In this document: piece by piece, positions 8,080 to 17,030 of the stretch
Numbering within the stretch: the first letter of the stretch is position 1
Layout of the letters: every line of letters begins with the position of its first letter
Origin: Neisseria uirgultaei
GTDB taxonomy: Bacteria > Pseudomonadota > Gammaproteobacteria > Burkholderiales > Neisseriaceae
Assembly (NCBI RefSeq): GCF_962719845.1
Contig: NZ_CAUIYF010000002.1
Span: 62,001 to 126,000, forward strand
Reading direction: 5' to 3'
DNA length: 64,000 nt
Notes under the pieces: generated by a model
The model's database searches: none
Seen by the model: the letters and a program-made list of their open reading frames with translations, nothing else
What the model was told of the DNA's origin: nothing
Made by a program: the position numbers and the translations under genes

Positions 8080-9606
8080 ATGAACACGCCCCTTCCTTAT
8101 TCCGATTACCTCATCCGCATCCTGACGGCATCTGTCTATGATGTTGCGGTCGAAACGCCTTTGGAAACGGCACGCAGCCTTTCTGTACGTTTGAAAAACA
8201 ACATCCTTTTGAAACGCGAAGATTTGCAGCCGGTTTTTTCGTTCAAAATACGCGGCGCGTACAACAAAATGTCCAAGTTGCCGAAAGATGCGCTCGCTTG
8301 CGGCGTGATTGCGGCAAGTGCGGGCAACCATGCCCAAGGCGTGGCGTTGTCCGCACAGCGTTTGGGCTGCCGTGCCGTTATCGTTATGCCGGAGACTACG
8401 CCGAAAATCAAAGTGGATGCGGTTAAAAGCCGTGGCGGCGAGGTGGTTTTGCGGGGTGTTTCATACAACGATGCATACGATTATGCGATGGAGTTGGCGG
8501 AAAAAGAAGGGCTGACCTATATCGCGCCGTTTGACGATCCCGATGTGATTGCGGGACAGGGGACGGTGGGGATGGAAATTGTCAGCCAGCATCCCGATCC
8601 AATCCGCGCCGTATTCGTACCGATAGGCGGCGGCGGTTTGGCGGCGGGCGTGGCGGCATTTATCAAGCAGGTCCGCCCCGAAATCAAAGTTATCGGCGTT
8701 CAGACCAACGATTCCTGCTGTATGAAGCAGTCGGTCGAAGCGGGTGAAATCGTCCATTTGAAAGATGTCGGGCTGTTTTCAGACGGCACTGCGGTCAAAG
8801 TCGTCGGAAACGAAACCTTCCGCCTCTGCAAAGAACTTTTGGATGAAATCATTACAGTCGATACCGATGCGGTTTGCGGTGCGGTCAAGGATATTTTCGA
8901 TGACACGCGCAGCATTACTGAGCCGGCCGGCGCGTTGGCATTGGCAGGTCTGAAAGCCTATATCGCCCGAGAAGGCGCGGAAAACCAAACCCTGATTGCC
9001 GTTACCAGCGGCGCGAATATGAATTTTCACCGTTTGCGCCACGTTTCGGAACGGAGCGAATTGGGCGAGGGCAACGAAGGTATTTTTGCCGTTACCATCC
9101 CCGAAGAACGCGGCAGCTTCCTTAAGTTTGTCAATATATTGGGAAATAGGAATATTACCGAGTTCAACTACCGCTACGGCGACGATGAAAAAGCGCATAT
9201 CTTTGTCGGACTTCAAGCGGCAGGCCCGCAGGATTTGGCGGTTATCGGCAGCCGGTTGGACGAAGCGGGATTGCCCAATGTCGATTTGACCAACAATGAG
9301 ATTGCCAAAATCCATATCCGTTATATGGTTGGAGGGCGGACGGACAAAGTAGAAAACGAGCGTCTGGTCAGTTTTGAGTTTCCGGAGCGTCCGGGGGCGT
9401 TGGCGCGTTTTTTGAACCATATGCAGGGCGGTTGGAACATTACGCTCTTCCATTACCGCAACCACGGTGCGGATTACGGGCGGATTTTGGTCGGTATCGA
9501 CGTGCCTCCTCACGATTCCGCCGCATTTGACGGTTTCTTGGAAAGTCTGGGATACAGCTATCACGAGGAAACGCAAAATGCCGCGTACAAGCTGTTTCTT
9601 GCCTGA
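8080..9606 (+). CDS. ilvA: Threonine ammonia-lyase (biosynthetic threonine dehydratase)
   Basis: PLP enzyme converting threonine to 2-oxobutyrate and ammonia, the first committed step to isoleucine. The PLP-lysine block FSFKIRGAYN (about residues 50-59), the glycine-rich phosphate loop GGGGLAAG and an SGANMN motif are visible. Residues from about 330 form two ACT-like regulatory domains, typical of the long feedback-controlled IlvA; the total of 508 residues fits. The ATG at 8080 has only a weak upstream ribosome binding site. It is divergent from dacC and closed by an inverted-DUS terminator shared with cysA. Confidence 0.95.
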   Translation: MNTPLPYSDYLIRILTASVYDVAVETPLETARSLSVRLKNNILLKREDLQPVFSFKIRGAYNKMSKLPKDALACGVIAASAGNHAQGVALSAQRLGCRAVIVMPETTPKIKVDAVKSRGGEVVLRGVSYNDAYDYAMELAEKEGLTYIAPFDDPDVIAGQGTVGMEIVSQHPDPIRAVFVPIGGGGLAAGVAAFIKQVRPEIKVIGVQTNDSCCMKQSVEAGEIVHLKDVGLFSDGTAVKVVGNETFRLCKELLDEIITVDTDAVCGAVKDIFDDTRSITEPAGALALAGLKAYIAREGAENQTLIAVTSGANMNFHRLRHVSERSELGEGNEGIFAVTIPEERGSFLKFVNILGNRNITEFNYRYGDDEKAHIFVGLQAAGPQDLAVIGSRLDEAGLPNVDLTNNEIAKIHIRYMVGGRTDKVENERLVSFEFPERPGALARFLNHMQGGWNITLFHYRNHGADYGRILVGIDVPPHDSAAFDGFLESLGYSYHEETQNAAYKLFLA

Positions 9607-9618
9607 CGCTTGACACGC

Positions 9619-9649
9619 AATGCCGTCTGAAAGCCTTTCAGACGGCATT
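9619..9649. terminator. Inverted DUS pair between ilvA and cysA
   Basis: A forward DUS and its reverse complement form a 14-bp stem with a 3-base loop, between two convergent genes, so it can serve both strands. Confidence 0.8.
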
Positions 9650-9661
9650 GTGCTTTCAGGG

Positions 9662-10735
9662 TTAAATCGAATATTCAATCAGCTCGTTTTGAGAGAAGAC
9701 ATAAACCTGTTTCGGAATTAAGTTTAATTCTTTGCCTTCGGCGATTGGGTAACGCGCGGCATCGCTGCCTGCCAGCGTGATATGTACATCCTGTTTGCCG
9801 TGTTTCACCAAAACGTGCGTCAATGCGCCGACGGCGTGGATTTTTTCGATTTTGGCACGGATCATCGGGGGTTCGTGTTCGGCGGCGATCTGCCATTCGT
9901 GCGGGCGGATATAGCCGGTGGCGGTTTGTTCCTGCCACTTGTATTGTGCGTCCAATTTCCACGCGAAGCCGTTGTAATGCCAGAAGCCTTTTTCGATGCG
10001 TCCTTCAAATGCGTCGGTTTCGCCGAGAAATTCGGTAACGAAGGCGTTTTCGGGTTTGCGGTAAATGGCTTCGGCACTGCCGGTTTGTTCGATTTTACCG
10101 TGGTTCATGACGACAATTTCGTCGGAAACTTCAAGGGCTTCTTCTTGGTCGTGCGTAACCAAAATGCTGGTTACGCCGAGGTTGTGATGAATGTCGCGCA
10201 GCCAGGTGCGTAATTCTTTGCGTACTTTGGCATCCAGCGCGCCGAAGGGTTCGTCCAAAAGCAGGAGTTTCGGTTCGACCGCAAGCGCACGGGCGAGGGC
10301 GATGCGCTGGCGTTGCCCGCCGGAGAGTTGGTGCGGATAGGATTTTGCCAAATGCGAGAGTTGTACGAGTTTGAGCAATTCTTCGACTTTGGCGCGGATT
10401 TGTCCTTTGGACGGGCGTTCGGACTTGGGCAATACGGTCAAACCGAAAGCGACGTTGTCAAACACGTTCATATGGCGGAAAAGGGCGTAGTGTTGGAACA
10501 CGAAACCGACTTTGCGCTCGCGCACATGTTTGGCGGTTACGTCTTGCCCGTCAAACAGAATCTTGCCGCCGTCGGCGTTTTCCAGTCCGGCGATAATGCG
10601 TAAAAGCGTGGTTTTGCCGCAGCCGGACGGGCCGAGCAGGGAAACGAGTTTGCCGGTGGGGACGTTGAGGTTGATGTTTTTCAGCGCGTGAAAATTGCCG
10701 AAGTGTTTGTTTAAGTTTTGAATGGTGATGCTCAT
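9662..10735 (-). CDS. cysA: Sulfate/thiosulfate ABC transporter ATP-binding protein
   Basis: ATPase of the sulfate/thiosulfate importer, on the inner face of the inner membrane. Walker A GPSGCGKTT, signature LSGGQRQR and Walker B LLLLDEP followed by FGALD are visible in the first 200 residues. The C-terminal part (about 240-357) is the TOBE-type regulatory domain of the CysA/MalK class. Its start overlaps the stop of cysW in an ATGA arrangement, so the two are translationally coupled. No periplasmic sulfate-binding protein gene is present in this locus. Confidence 0.95.
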   Translation of the reverse strand: MSITIQNLNKHFGNFHALKNINLNVPTGKLVSLLGPSGCGKTTLLRIIAGLENADGGKILFDGQDVTAKHVRERKVGFVFQHYALFRHMNVFDNVAFGLTVLPKSERPSKGQIRAKVEELLKLVQLSHLAKSYPHQLSGGQRQRIALARALAVEPKLLLLDEPFGALDAKVRKELRTWLRDIHHNLGVTSILVTHDQEEALEVSDEIVVMNHGKIEQTGSAEAIYRKPENAFVTEFLGETDAFEGRIEKGFWHYNGFAWKLDAQYKWQEQTATGYIRPHEWQIAAEHEPPMIRAKIEKIHAVGALTHVLVKHGKQDVHITLAGSDAARYPIAEGKELNLIPKQVYVFSQNELIEYSI

Positions 10736-11592
10736 ATTGCGTTCCTTTCGGCGGCGGCGAGTTTTTTATCTTGTAATTTTGTGATGATGTTTTGCACCGC
10801 CAGCGTCGCCAGTGCTAAAAGTGCCAATACGCCGGAGAGGGCGAATGCGCCGGTGAAGTTATATTCGTTGTAGAAGATTTCGACCAAAAGCGGGATGGTG
10901 TTGGTTTCGCCGCGTATGTGTCCCGATACTACGCTGACCGCGCCGAACTCGCCCATCGCGCGGGCGTTGGTGAGGATGATGCCGTAGAGCAGCGCCCATT
11001 TGATGTTGGGCAGGGTAACGCGCCAAAACATCTGCCAGCCGCTGGCGCCGAGTATTAAGGCGGCCTGTTCTTCGCTGTCGCCTTGCGCCTGCATTAAAGG
11101 AATGATTTCGCGTGCGACAAAGGGGAAGGTAACGAACAGCGTCGCCAGAATAATGCCGGGGATGGCGAAGATAATCTGTATGCCTTGCGCTTCGAGCCAG
11201 CCGCCCAATGCCGTGTGTGCGCCGAACAATAAGACGAACATCAAACCGGCAACTACGGGCGATACGGAAAACGGCAAGTCGAGCAGGGTAGTCAGCAACT
11301 GCTTGCCTCGAAAGTCGAAACGGGTCAGCAGCCACGCCATCGCCACGCCCAAGACGGCATTGACGGGGACGACAATCAGCGCGGTAATCAGCGTCAATTT
11401 GATGGCAGACCACGCTTCGGAATCGCTTAAGGATTTCAGGTACAAATCCCAACCGCCTTTTAAGGCCTCGTAGAATACGGCAACCAAAGGCACAACCAAC
11501 ATCAGCAACAGAAAGCCCAAGGCGGTAGCAGTCAGCAATACGCGCAGCCAACGCGGTTCGGTCAGGTTGGGATTGGCGGAATAGGGTTTCAT
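10732..11592 (-). CDS. cysW: Sulfate/thiosulfate ABC transporter permease CysW
   Basis: Inner-membrane permease of the sulfate importer, 286 residues with about six hydrophobic segments and the cytoplasmic EAA loop (EEQAALILGASGWQMFWRVTLPN). It pairs with CysT and is driven by CysA. It is coupled to cysA downstream. It is separated from cysT by about 260 bp containing a dRS3/NIME and a variant inverted DUS, which breaks up the usual tight cysTWA order. Confidence 0.94.
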   Translation of the reverse strand: MKPYSANPNLTEPRWLRVLLTATALGFLLLMLVVPLVAVFYEALKGGWDLYLKSLSDSEAWSAIKLTLITALIVVPVNAVLGVAMAWLLTRFDFRGKQLLTTLLDLPFSVSPVVAGLMFVLLFGAHTALGGWLEAQGIQIIFAIPGIILATLFVTFPFVAREIIPLMQAQGDSEEQAALILGASGWQMFWRVTLPNIKWALLYGIILTNARAMGEFGAVSVVSGHIRGETNTIPLLVEIFYNEYNFTGAFALSGVLALLALATLAVQNIITKLQDKKLAAAERNAI

Positions 11593-11730
11593 GTCGGTGG
11601 TGTTCTCTGGTTGGTTTTAAAATGTTTGGAGGTCGTCTGAAAAACTGTTTTTTGTGGGGCGGATTCGTTTTCAGACGGCCTTTTATCTTTTATGGATTAA
11701 AAGGGGAGCAAAAAACGTCCGGCTGCCGTC

Positions 11731-11828
11731 ATTCCCGCGCAGGCGGGAATCCACCACAGGGCAACAGAAAAACAGAAAATAAATAAGGCAGCCGAAATTT
11801 ACCAATGGATTCCCGCCTGCGCGGGAAT
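11731..11828. repeat. NIME (two dRS3 repeats) between cysT and cysW
   Basis: dRS3 20-mers at 11731-11750 and 11809-11828 flank a short spacer. Variant uptake sequences of the AGGTCGTCTGAA type lie at 11630-11641 and, inverted, at 11844-11855. Confidence 0.88.
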
Positions 11829-11854
11829 GACGGTAACAGGTATTTCAGACGACC

Positions 11855-12691
11855 TCAACCCTTCGCGCCCGAACGCCTGCCCAACGCCCACTGCATCACG
11901 TTCAGCGCAAACAGAATCACAAACGAAACCAGCAGCATAAACAACGCTACCGCCGACGCGCCCTGTACGTCGAACTGTTCCAGCTTGCCCGTAATAATCA
12001 GCGGCAGGATTTCGGAAACCATCGGAATGTTGCTCGCGATAAAAATCACCGAGCCGTATTCCCCCGTTGCCCGCGCGAACATCATTCCCGCGCCGGTCAA
12101 GAGCGCCGGCGTGATTTCCGGCAGCAGCACACGGCGGAACGTCGTAAAGCGGTTTGCGCCCAAAGTCGCCGCCGCTTCCTCATATTCGCCCGACAATTCC
12201 TCCAATACCGGCTGCACGGCGCGGACGATAAAGGGCAGGCTGACGACGACCAGCGCAATCCAAATGCCGACGGGCGTAAACGCGATTTTGATGCCCAAAG
12301 GCTCGAAAAAACGGCCTATCCAACCGTTGGGCGCATACAGGGTCGCCAACGCGATACCCGTAACCGCCGTCGGCAGCGCAAACGGCAAATCGACCAGCGC
12401 GTTCGCCAGCCCCTTGCCCGGAAATTCATAGCGCACCAACACCCAAGCTACCAGCGTGCCGAACACGACATTGGTCAGCATCGCATAAAACGACATCCGC
12501 AAACTCAGCCATACCGCCGCCAACACGTTCGGCTCGGCAATCGTGTTCCAAAAGCCGCCCCAGCCGATTTCCGCCGCCTTCGCCGCCATCATCGCAAACG
12601 GTAAAATCACCAGAAGCGACAGGCACAATACGGTCAGGCCGAGGCTGATTTTGAAGCCGGGAAGGATGCCGGGTGTTTTGAGCAGTAACAT
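11855..12691 (-). CDS. cysT: Sulfate/thiosulfate ABC transporter permease CysT (CysU)
   Basis: Second inner-membrane permease of the sulfate importer, 278 residues, with about six transmembrane segments and the EAA loop EYEEAAATLGANRFTTFRRVLLPE. It is the first gene of the cysT-cysW-cysA set on the minus strand. Its last codons overlap an AGG-type variant DUS. A CREE lies about 140 bp upstream of its start. Confidence 0.94.
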   Translation of the reverse strand: MLLLKTPGILPGFKISLGLTVLCLSLLVILPFAMMAAKAAEIGWGGFWNTIAEPNVLAAVWLSLRMSFYAMLTNVVFGTLVAWVLVRYEFPGKGLANALVDLPFALPTAVTGIALATLYAPNGWIGRFFEPLGIKIAFTPVGIWIALVVVSLPFIVRAVQPVLEELSGEYEEAAATLGANRFTTFRRVLLPEITPALLTGAGMMFARATGEYGSVIFIASNIPMVSEILPLIITGKLEQFDVQGASAVALFMLLVSFVILFALNVMQWALGRRSGAKG

Positions 12692-12827
12692 GGTCGGTAA
12701 GGGTGGAAAATAAAGGCATTACTTTAACGATGCAGTCTGAAAAACGGAAAGAATGGAAAGTTTGGTGCAAAGACGAATTTGTTATAAAGCGGTTGGCAGT
12801 TTCTCAAGCAGGTGCGATGTTTTAAAA

Positions 12828-12982
12828 TATAGTGGATTAACAAAAATCAGGACAAGGCGACGAAGCCGCAGACAGTACAAATAGTACGGAACCGATTCAC
12901 TTGGTGCTTCAGCACCTTAGAGAATCGTTCTCTTTGAGCTAAGGCGAGGCAACGCCGTACTGGTTTTTGTTAATCCACTATA
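12828..12982. repeat. Correia repeat enclosed element (CREE), full-length
   Basis: 155 bp bounded by inverted TATAGTGGATTAACAAAAA ends, with the usual core. It lies between divergent cysT and the small gene at 13025. CREEs are known to carry an IHF site and outward promoter activity, and as RNA can be RNase III targets. Here its right end lies about 40 bp before the next start codon. Confidence 0.95.
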
Positions 12983-13024
12983 ACGCCTTGTTTTGACGGA
13001 AAACCATCATATAAAGGAACACTT

Positions 13025-13357
13025 ATGCAGATTTTATCTTTTCAGGCGGACATTGCGGAACGTATGCTGGAAGGCACGGAAGGCGAGTCGGTCAACGAAA
13101 ACGCACAATTCGTCCGCACGGACAACGGCTATTGGATTGCGTGGCATGAAGGCGTGGCGGCACTGCTTGCGCCCGATACGCCGCCGGGCATTCCCTGTTT
13201 TTGGGTAGAGGGCGCGGAAAGCCTTGAAGAGTTGTGCGCCATGGTGGAACGCGGCGAGTTTGACGAAGTGGAAGAGTTTGAAGGCGATGATGACGCGTGG
13301 CTCGAAGCGGCTAAAGGTTGCGGACACCACGGCGATGCTTGCGCCTGCGGACATTGA
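13025..13357 (+). CDS. Small acidic protein with His/Cys-rich C-terminus, function unknown
   Basis: 110 residues, no signal peptide or membrane segment. The middle is very acidic (EFDEVEEFEGDDD), and the last 12 residues, CGHHGDACACGH, are rich in Cys and His, which suggests binding of a metal such as zinc or iron. The ATG at 13025 follows TATAAAGGAACACTT, a good ribosome binding site. It is next to sodB (convergent), but no functional link can be shown. The upstream CREE may provide or modulate its promoter. I do not recognise a characterised family. Confidence 0.8.
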   Translation: MQILSFQADIAERMLEGTEGESVNENAQFVRTDNGYWIAWHEGVAALLAPDTPPGIPCFWVEGAESLEELCAMVERGEFDEVEEFEGDDDAWLEAAKGCGHHGDACACGH

Positions 13358-13373
13358 TTCGGACTTCCCGTAA

Positions 13374-13408
13374 AAAATGCCGTCTGAAATGTGTTCAGAC
13401 GGCATTTT
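13374..13408. terminator. Inverted DUS terminator between the small gene and sodB
   Basis: AAAATGCCGTCTGAA and its complement form a 15-bp stem with A and T runs on each side, so it can work in both directions. Confidence 0.85.
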
Positions 13409-13421
13409 GCCGGTTTGCGGC

Positions 13422-14003
13422 TTATGCGGCAAAACGTTTGGCAACCTCGTCCCAGTTGACGATTTCCCAAAAACCTTTCAGGTAGTTGGGACGGCTGTTG
13501 CGGTAGTCGATGTAGTAGGCGTGTTCCCACACGTCGCAGGTCAAGAGCGGCGTGTTTTCAGTGGTCAGCGGCGTAGCGGCGTTGGAAGTGGAAACCAAAT
13601 CCAATCCGCCGGCAGGGGTTTTCACCAGCCACGCCCAACCGGAGCCGAAAGTACCGGCCGCGCAGGCATTGAACGCTTCTTGGAACTTCTCGAAGCTCCC
13701 CCATTTGGCGTCGATGGCGGCGGCCAGTTCGCCGGAAGGGTTGCCTTGACCTTTAGGCGTGAAACCCAGCCAGTAGAAGGTGTGGTTCCAAGTTTGGGCT
13801 GCGTTGTTGAACACGCCGCCCGAAGATTTTTTCACAATCTCTTCCAAAGGCAGGTTTTCAAATTCGGTACCTTTGATTTGATTGTTCAGGTTGGTGATGT
13901 AGGTTTGATGGTGTTTACCGTAGTGGAATTCCAAAGTCTCTTTGCTTAGATGCGGGGACAATGCGTCCAGTTCATAAGGCAGTTGCGGCAGCTTATGTTC
14001 CAT
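13422..14003 (-). CDS. sodB: Superoxide dismutase (Fe/Mn family, Fe type)
   Basis: Cytosolic enzyme turning superoxide into hydrogen peroxide and oxygen. The metal ligands sit in family positions: His in FHYGKHHQTY (about residues 27-36), His in WNHTFYW (about 73), and DVWEHAYYIDYRN near the C-terminus carrying the Asp and His ligands. 193 residues matches the FeSOD size. The start follows TTAGGAGCACAAA. The Gln in the LVKTPAGG region and overall similarity favour the iron form, but metal specificity cannot be proved from sequence alone. Confidence 0.95.
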   Translation of the reverse strand: MEHKLPQLPYELDALSPHLSKETLEFHYGKHHQTYITNLNNQIKGTEFENLPLEEIVKKSSGGVFNNAAQTWNHTFYWLGFTPKGQGNPSGELAAAIDAKWGSFEKFQEAFNACAAGTFGSGWAWLVKTPAGGLDLVSTSNAATPLTTENTPLLTCDVWEHAYYIDYRNSRPNYLKGFWEIVNWDEVAKRFAA

Positions 14004-14163
14004 TTTGTGCTCCTAATGTTGTTTTTGGATGTTGTGTTTTGGCAGTGTTGCTGCAAACGAATCGGCAGCTCACGCATTCTACCTGTTTTGAGGGATGGAA
14101 ACCAATTGAACCTGCTTTACGCTATAATAAAAGAATGCAATTTCGGCACAATAAGGATGTACC

Positions 14164-15570
14164 ATGAACGATTACGCAGCTATGCCGTCTGAAGACCGCG
14201 AGGTCGGCGCATTGTCGCTTCCGCCGCACTCAATGGAGGCGGAGCAGTCCGTGTTGGGCGGTTTGATGCTGGAAAATCCGGCATGGGACAGGATTGCCGA
14301 TGTGGTTTCGGGAGAGGACTTCTACCGCCACGAACACCGCCTGATTTTCCGATCCATTGCCAAGCTGATCAACGAAAGCCGTCCCGCCGATGTGATTACG
14401 GTTCAGGAAGATTTGCAGCGGAACGAAGAATTGGAAGCGGCAGGCGGATTTGAATACCTGATTACGCTGGCGCAAAACACCCCGTCCGCCGCCAACATCC
14501 GCCGTTATGCCGAAATCGTGCGCGAGCGTTCCATTATGCGCCAACTCGCCGAAGTGGGAACGGAAATCGCCCGCAGCGCATACAATCCGCAAGGCAGGGA
14601 CGCGGGGCAGCTTTTGGACGAGGCGGAAAACAAAGTATTCCAAATCGCCGAAAGCACCGCCAAATCCAAACAGGGCTTTTTGGAGATGCCCGATTTGCTG
14701 AAAGAAGTCGTACAGCGCATCGATATGCTCTACTCGCGCGACAATCCCGATGAAGTAACCGGCGTGCCGACGGGGTTCATCGACCTCGACAAAAAAACCT
14801 CGGGCCTTCAGCCCGGAGACCTGATTATCGTCGCCGGTCGTCCGTCTATGGGTAAAACCGCCTTTTCTATCAATATCGCCGAACACGTTGCCGTAGAAGG
14901 CAAGCTGCCCGTTGCCGTTTTCTCGATGGAAATGGGCGGTGCGCAGTTGGTTATGCGTATGCTCGGCTCTGTCGGACGCTTAGACCAAAGCGTCCTGAAA
15001 ACAGGCAGGTTGGAAGACGAACATTGGGGGCGGTTGAACGAGGCCGTCGTCAAGCTTTCCGATGCACCTATGTATATCGATGAGACACCGGGCCTGACTG
15101 CTCTCGAACTGCGCGCCCGCGCCCGTCGTCTTGCACGTCAGTTCAACGGAAAATTGGGATTGATCGTCATCGACTACCTGCAACTGATGTCTGGTTCGGG
15201 ACGTTCGGACAACCGTGCTTCGGAGCTGGGAGAGATTTCGCGATCGCTCAAAGCGTTGGCGAAAGAATTGCAGGTTCCTATCATCGCTTTGTCTCAGTTG
15301 AGCAGGACGGTCGAATCGCGTACCGACAAACGCCCGATGATGTCCGACCTTCGCGAATCCGGCGCAATCGAGCAGGATGCCGACCTGATTATGTTCATGT
15401 ACCGCGACGAATACTACAACCAAGACTCACCCATGAAAGGCCTTGCCGAATGTATTATCGGCAAACACCGCAACGGTCCGGTCGGAAAAGTTTTCCTGAC
15501 ATGGATGGGGCAGTTTACCAAATTCGACAATGCTGCCTATGTTCCCGAGGAGGCAAAGATAGAAGATTAA
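14164..15570 (+). CDS. dnaB: Replicative DNA helicase
   Basis: Hexameric 5'-3' helicase at the replication fork. N-terminal DnaB domain (about residues 17-120, PHSMEAEQSVLGGLML) followed by the RecA-like core with Walker A GRPSMGKTA (about 226-234), Walker B region LIVIDYLQLM and the SQLSR box. 468 residues is normal. The ATG at 14164 follows AATAAGGATGTACC. A DUS is embedded in the coding sequence a few codons after the start. It is divergent from sodB. Confidence 0.97.
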   Translation: MNDYAAMPSEDREVGALSLPPHSMEAEQSVLGGLMLENPAWDRIADVVSGEDFYRHEHRLIFRSIAKLINESRPADVITVQEDLQRNEELEAAGGFEYLITLAQNTPSAANIRRYAEIVRERSIMRQLAEVGTEIARSAYNPQGRDAGQLLDEAENKVFQIAESTAKSKQGFLEMPDLLKEVVQRIDMLYSRDNPDEVTGVPTGFIDLDKKTSGLQPGDLIIVAGRPSMGKTAFSINIAEHVAVEGKLPVAVFSMEMGGAQLVMRMLGSVGRLDQSVLKTGRLEDEHWGRLNEAVVKLSDAPMYIDETPGLTALELRARARRLARQFNGKLGLIVIDYLQLMSGSGRSDNRASELGEISRSLKALAKELQVPIIALSQLSRTVESRTDKRPMMSDLRESGAIEQDADLIMFMYRDEYYNQDSPMKGLAECIIGKHRNGPVGKVFLTWMGQFTKFDNAAYVPEEAKIED

Positions 15571-15724
15571 ATGGTTATATAAAAATTTATTAGGCGAAAT
15601 CAGGCAAAATCGTTTAAAATCATGCTTAGAGATTGCCCTAAAAAATAAAATGCGGTCTTGAGGCATTTTTGCATTCAGACGGCATATAATTGAAAATACA
15701 TTACCAGTTAACGTCCTATTGCTT

Positions 15725-16390
15725 ATGTGTACACGAAAACAACAAGGTTTCACGCTAATAGAGCTGCTTATCGTGATGGTCATCGCAGCCATTATGGCGA
15801 TGATAGCCCTCCCCAGTATGAGCCGGTGGATTGCATCCCGCCGCATTGCCAGTCACGCGGAGCAGGTTGCCAACCTTTTGCGTTTCTCCAGGGGCGAAGC
15901 CGTCCGACTCAATATCCCTGTCTATATCTGTCCTGTTCAAGTTAAAAAAGACGGTACGGTCAACAACCAGTGCGACTTGGGCAAGAAGGGGCAGGGAGTG
16001 TTGGCTTTCGGCGACAAAAACGGCAATAAGGCATATGACGGCGATGCGGCGGATGTTTTCCTCCGCAGCGTGGTGTTGAATGATGCCGACGACGGCCGGA
16101 TTAATTATGCCTTCAACCATATCGCTTTCGGTAAGTCCCAGCCGACCGCCGACCGTGTTGTTTGGACTTTCAACCAAAACGGGGCATTCGGCTATTCTCC
16201 CGATCAGAATCTCGCGCGTACTTCCAGATTTGTTTACTCCGACGGTTATATCCAAATCGTGCTGACAGATGCGAAGGCGGTTTCCGCCGATGAAAAGAAA
16301 TTCCGCTCGGCGGTAGTTTTGATTGACAGCAGCGGCAGGGTTGAGGTTTGTCCTAGAAACGATACGCGTGCCGTATGCCAACATCAATGA
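15725..16390 (+). CDS. pilH: Minor pilin PilH (GspH/FimT family)
   Basis: Pseudopilin of the type IV pilus machine. The short leader ends in QQG and is followed by FTLIELLIVMVIAAIMAMIA, the class III signal with Glu at +5, so it should be cleaved by PilD. The C-terminal part carries a Cys pair and a GspH-like fold pattern. With the next four genes it forms the pilHIJKX operon whose products prime pilus assembly in the inner membrane. A TTG start two codons earlier is possible; I chose the ATG at 15725. The -10-like TATAAT at 15685-15690 precedes it. Confidence 0.93.
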   Translation: MCTRKQQGFTLIELLIVMVIAAIMAMIALPSMSRWIASRRIASHAEQVANLLRFSRGEAVRLNIPVYICPVQVKKDGTVNNQCDLGKKGQGVLAFGDKNGNKAYDGDAADVFLRSVVLNDADDGRINYAFNHIAFGKSQPTADRVVWTFNQNGAFGYSPDQNLARTSRFVYSDGYIQIVLTDAKAVSADEKKFRSAVVLIDSSGRVEVCPRNDTRAVCQHQ

Positions 16391-16418
16391 CTGTTTTAGT
16401 CGGTTTGGGAAATAAAAA

Positions 16419-17030
16419 ATGAAGAATAATGATTGCTTCCGCCTGAAAGATCCCCAGTCCGGTATGGCACTGATAGAAGTCTTGGTTGCTATGCTCGTTC
16501 TGACCATCGGTATTTTGGCACTATTGTCCGTGCAGTTGCGGACAGTCGCTTCCGTCAGGGAGGCAGAGACGCAAACCATCGTCAGCCAAATCACGCAAAA
16601 CCTGATGGAGGGAATGTTGATGAATCCGACCATTGATTCGGACAGCAACAAGAAAAACTATAATCTTTACACGGGAAACTATACACCATCAGCCGGGGAT
16701 GGCGATTTTACGCTTGGCACCGTGAAAACCAAGAAGGATTTGGCAAAAGCCCAGTTGGACAGGTTCGGTTATGAATTGAAAAATGCCTTGCCGGATGCGG
16801 TCGGTATCTATTACGCCGTCTGCAAGGATTCGTCGGGTAACGCGCCGACATTGTCCGACAGCGGTACTTTTTCTTCAAATTGCGACAATAAGGCAAATGG
16901 GGATACTTTGATTAAAGTATTGTGGGTAAATGATTCGGCAGGGGATTCGGATATCGCCCGTACGAATCTTGAAGCGAACGGCGACAATATCGTATATACC
17001 TATCAGGCAAGGGTCGGAGGTCGGGAATGA
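16419..17030 (+). CDS. pilI: Minor pilin PilI (PilV/GspI family)
   Basis: Prepilin-like protein of 203 residues. Its cleavage site follows QSG and the mature part starts MALIEVLVAMLVLTIGILAL, with Glu at +5. The rest is a soluble head domain with Cys residues near the C-terminus. It ends in an ATGA overlap with pilJ. By family it belongs to the core minor pilins that start pilus polymerisation. Confidence 0.92.
   Translation: MKNNDCFRLKDPQSGMALIEVLVAMLVLTIGILALLSVQLRTVASVREAETQTIVSQITQNLMEGMLMNPTIDSDSNKKNYNLYTGNYTPSAGDGDFTLGTVKTKKDLAKAQLDRFGYELKNALPDAVGIYYAVCKDSSGNAPTLSDSGTFSSNCDNKANGDTLIKVLWVNDSAGDSDIARTNLEANGDNIVYTYQARVGGRE

Noticed and set aside
9782..10603. Forward frames antisense to cysA
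   Set aside because: Shadows of the ABC ATPase gene, no ribosome binding sites or motifs.
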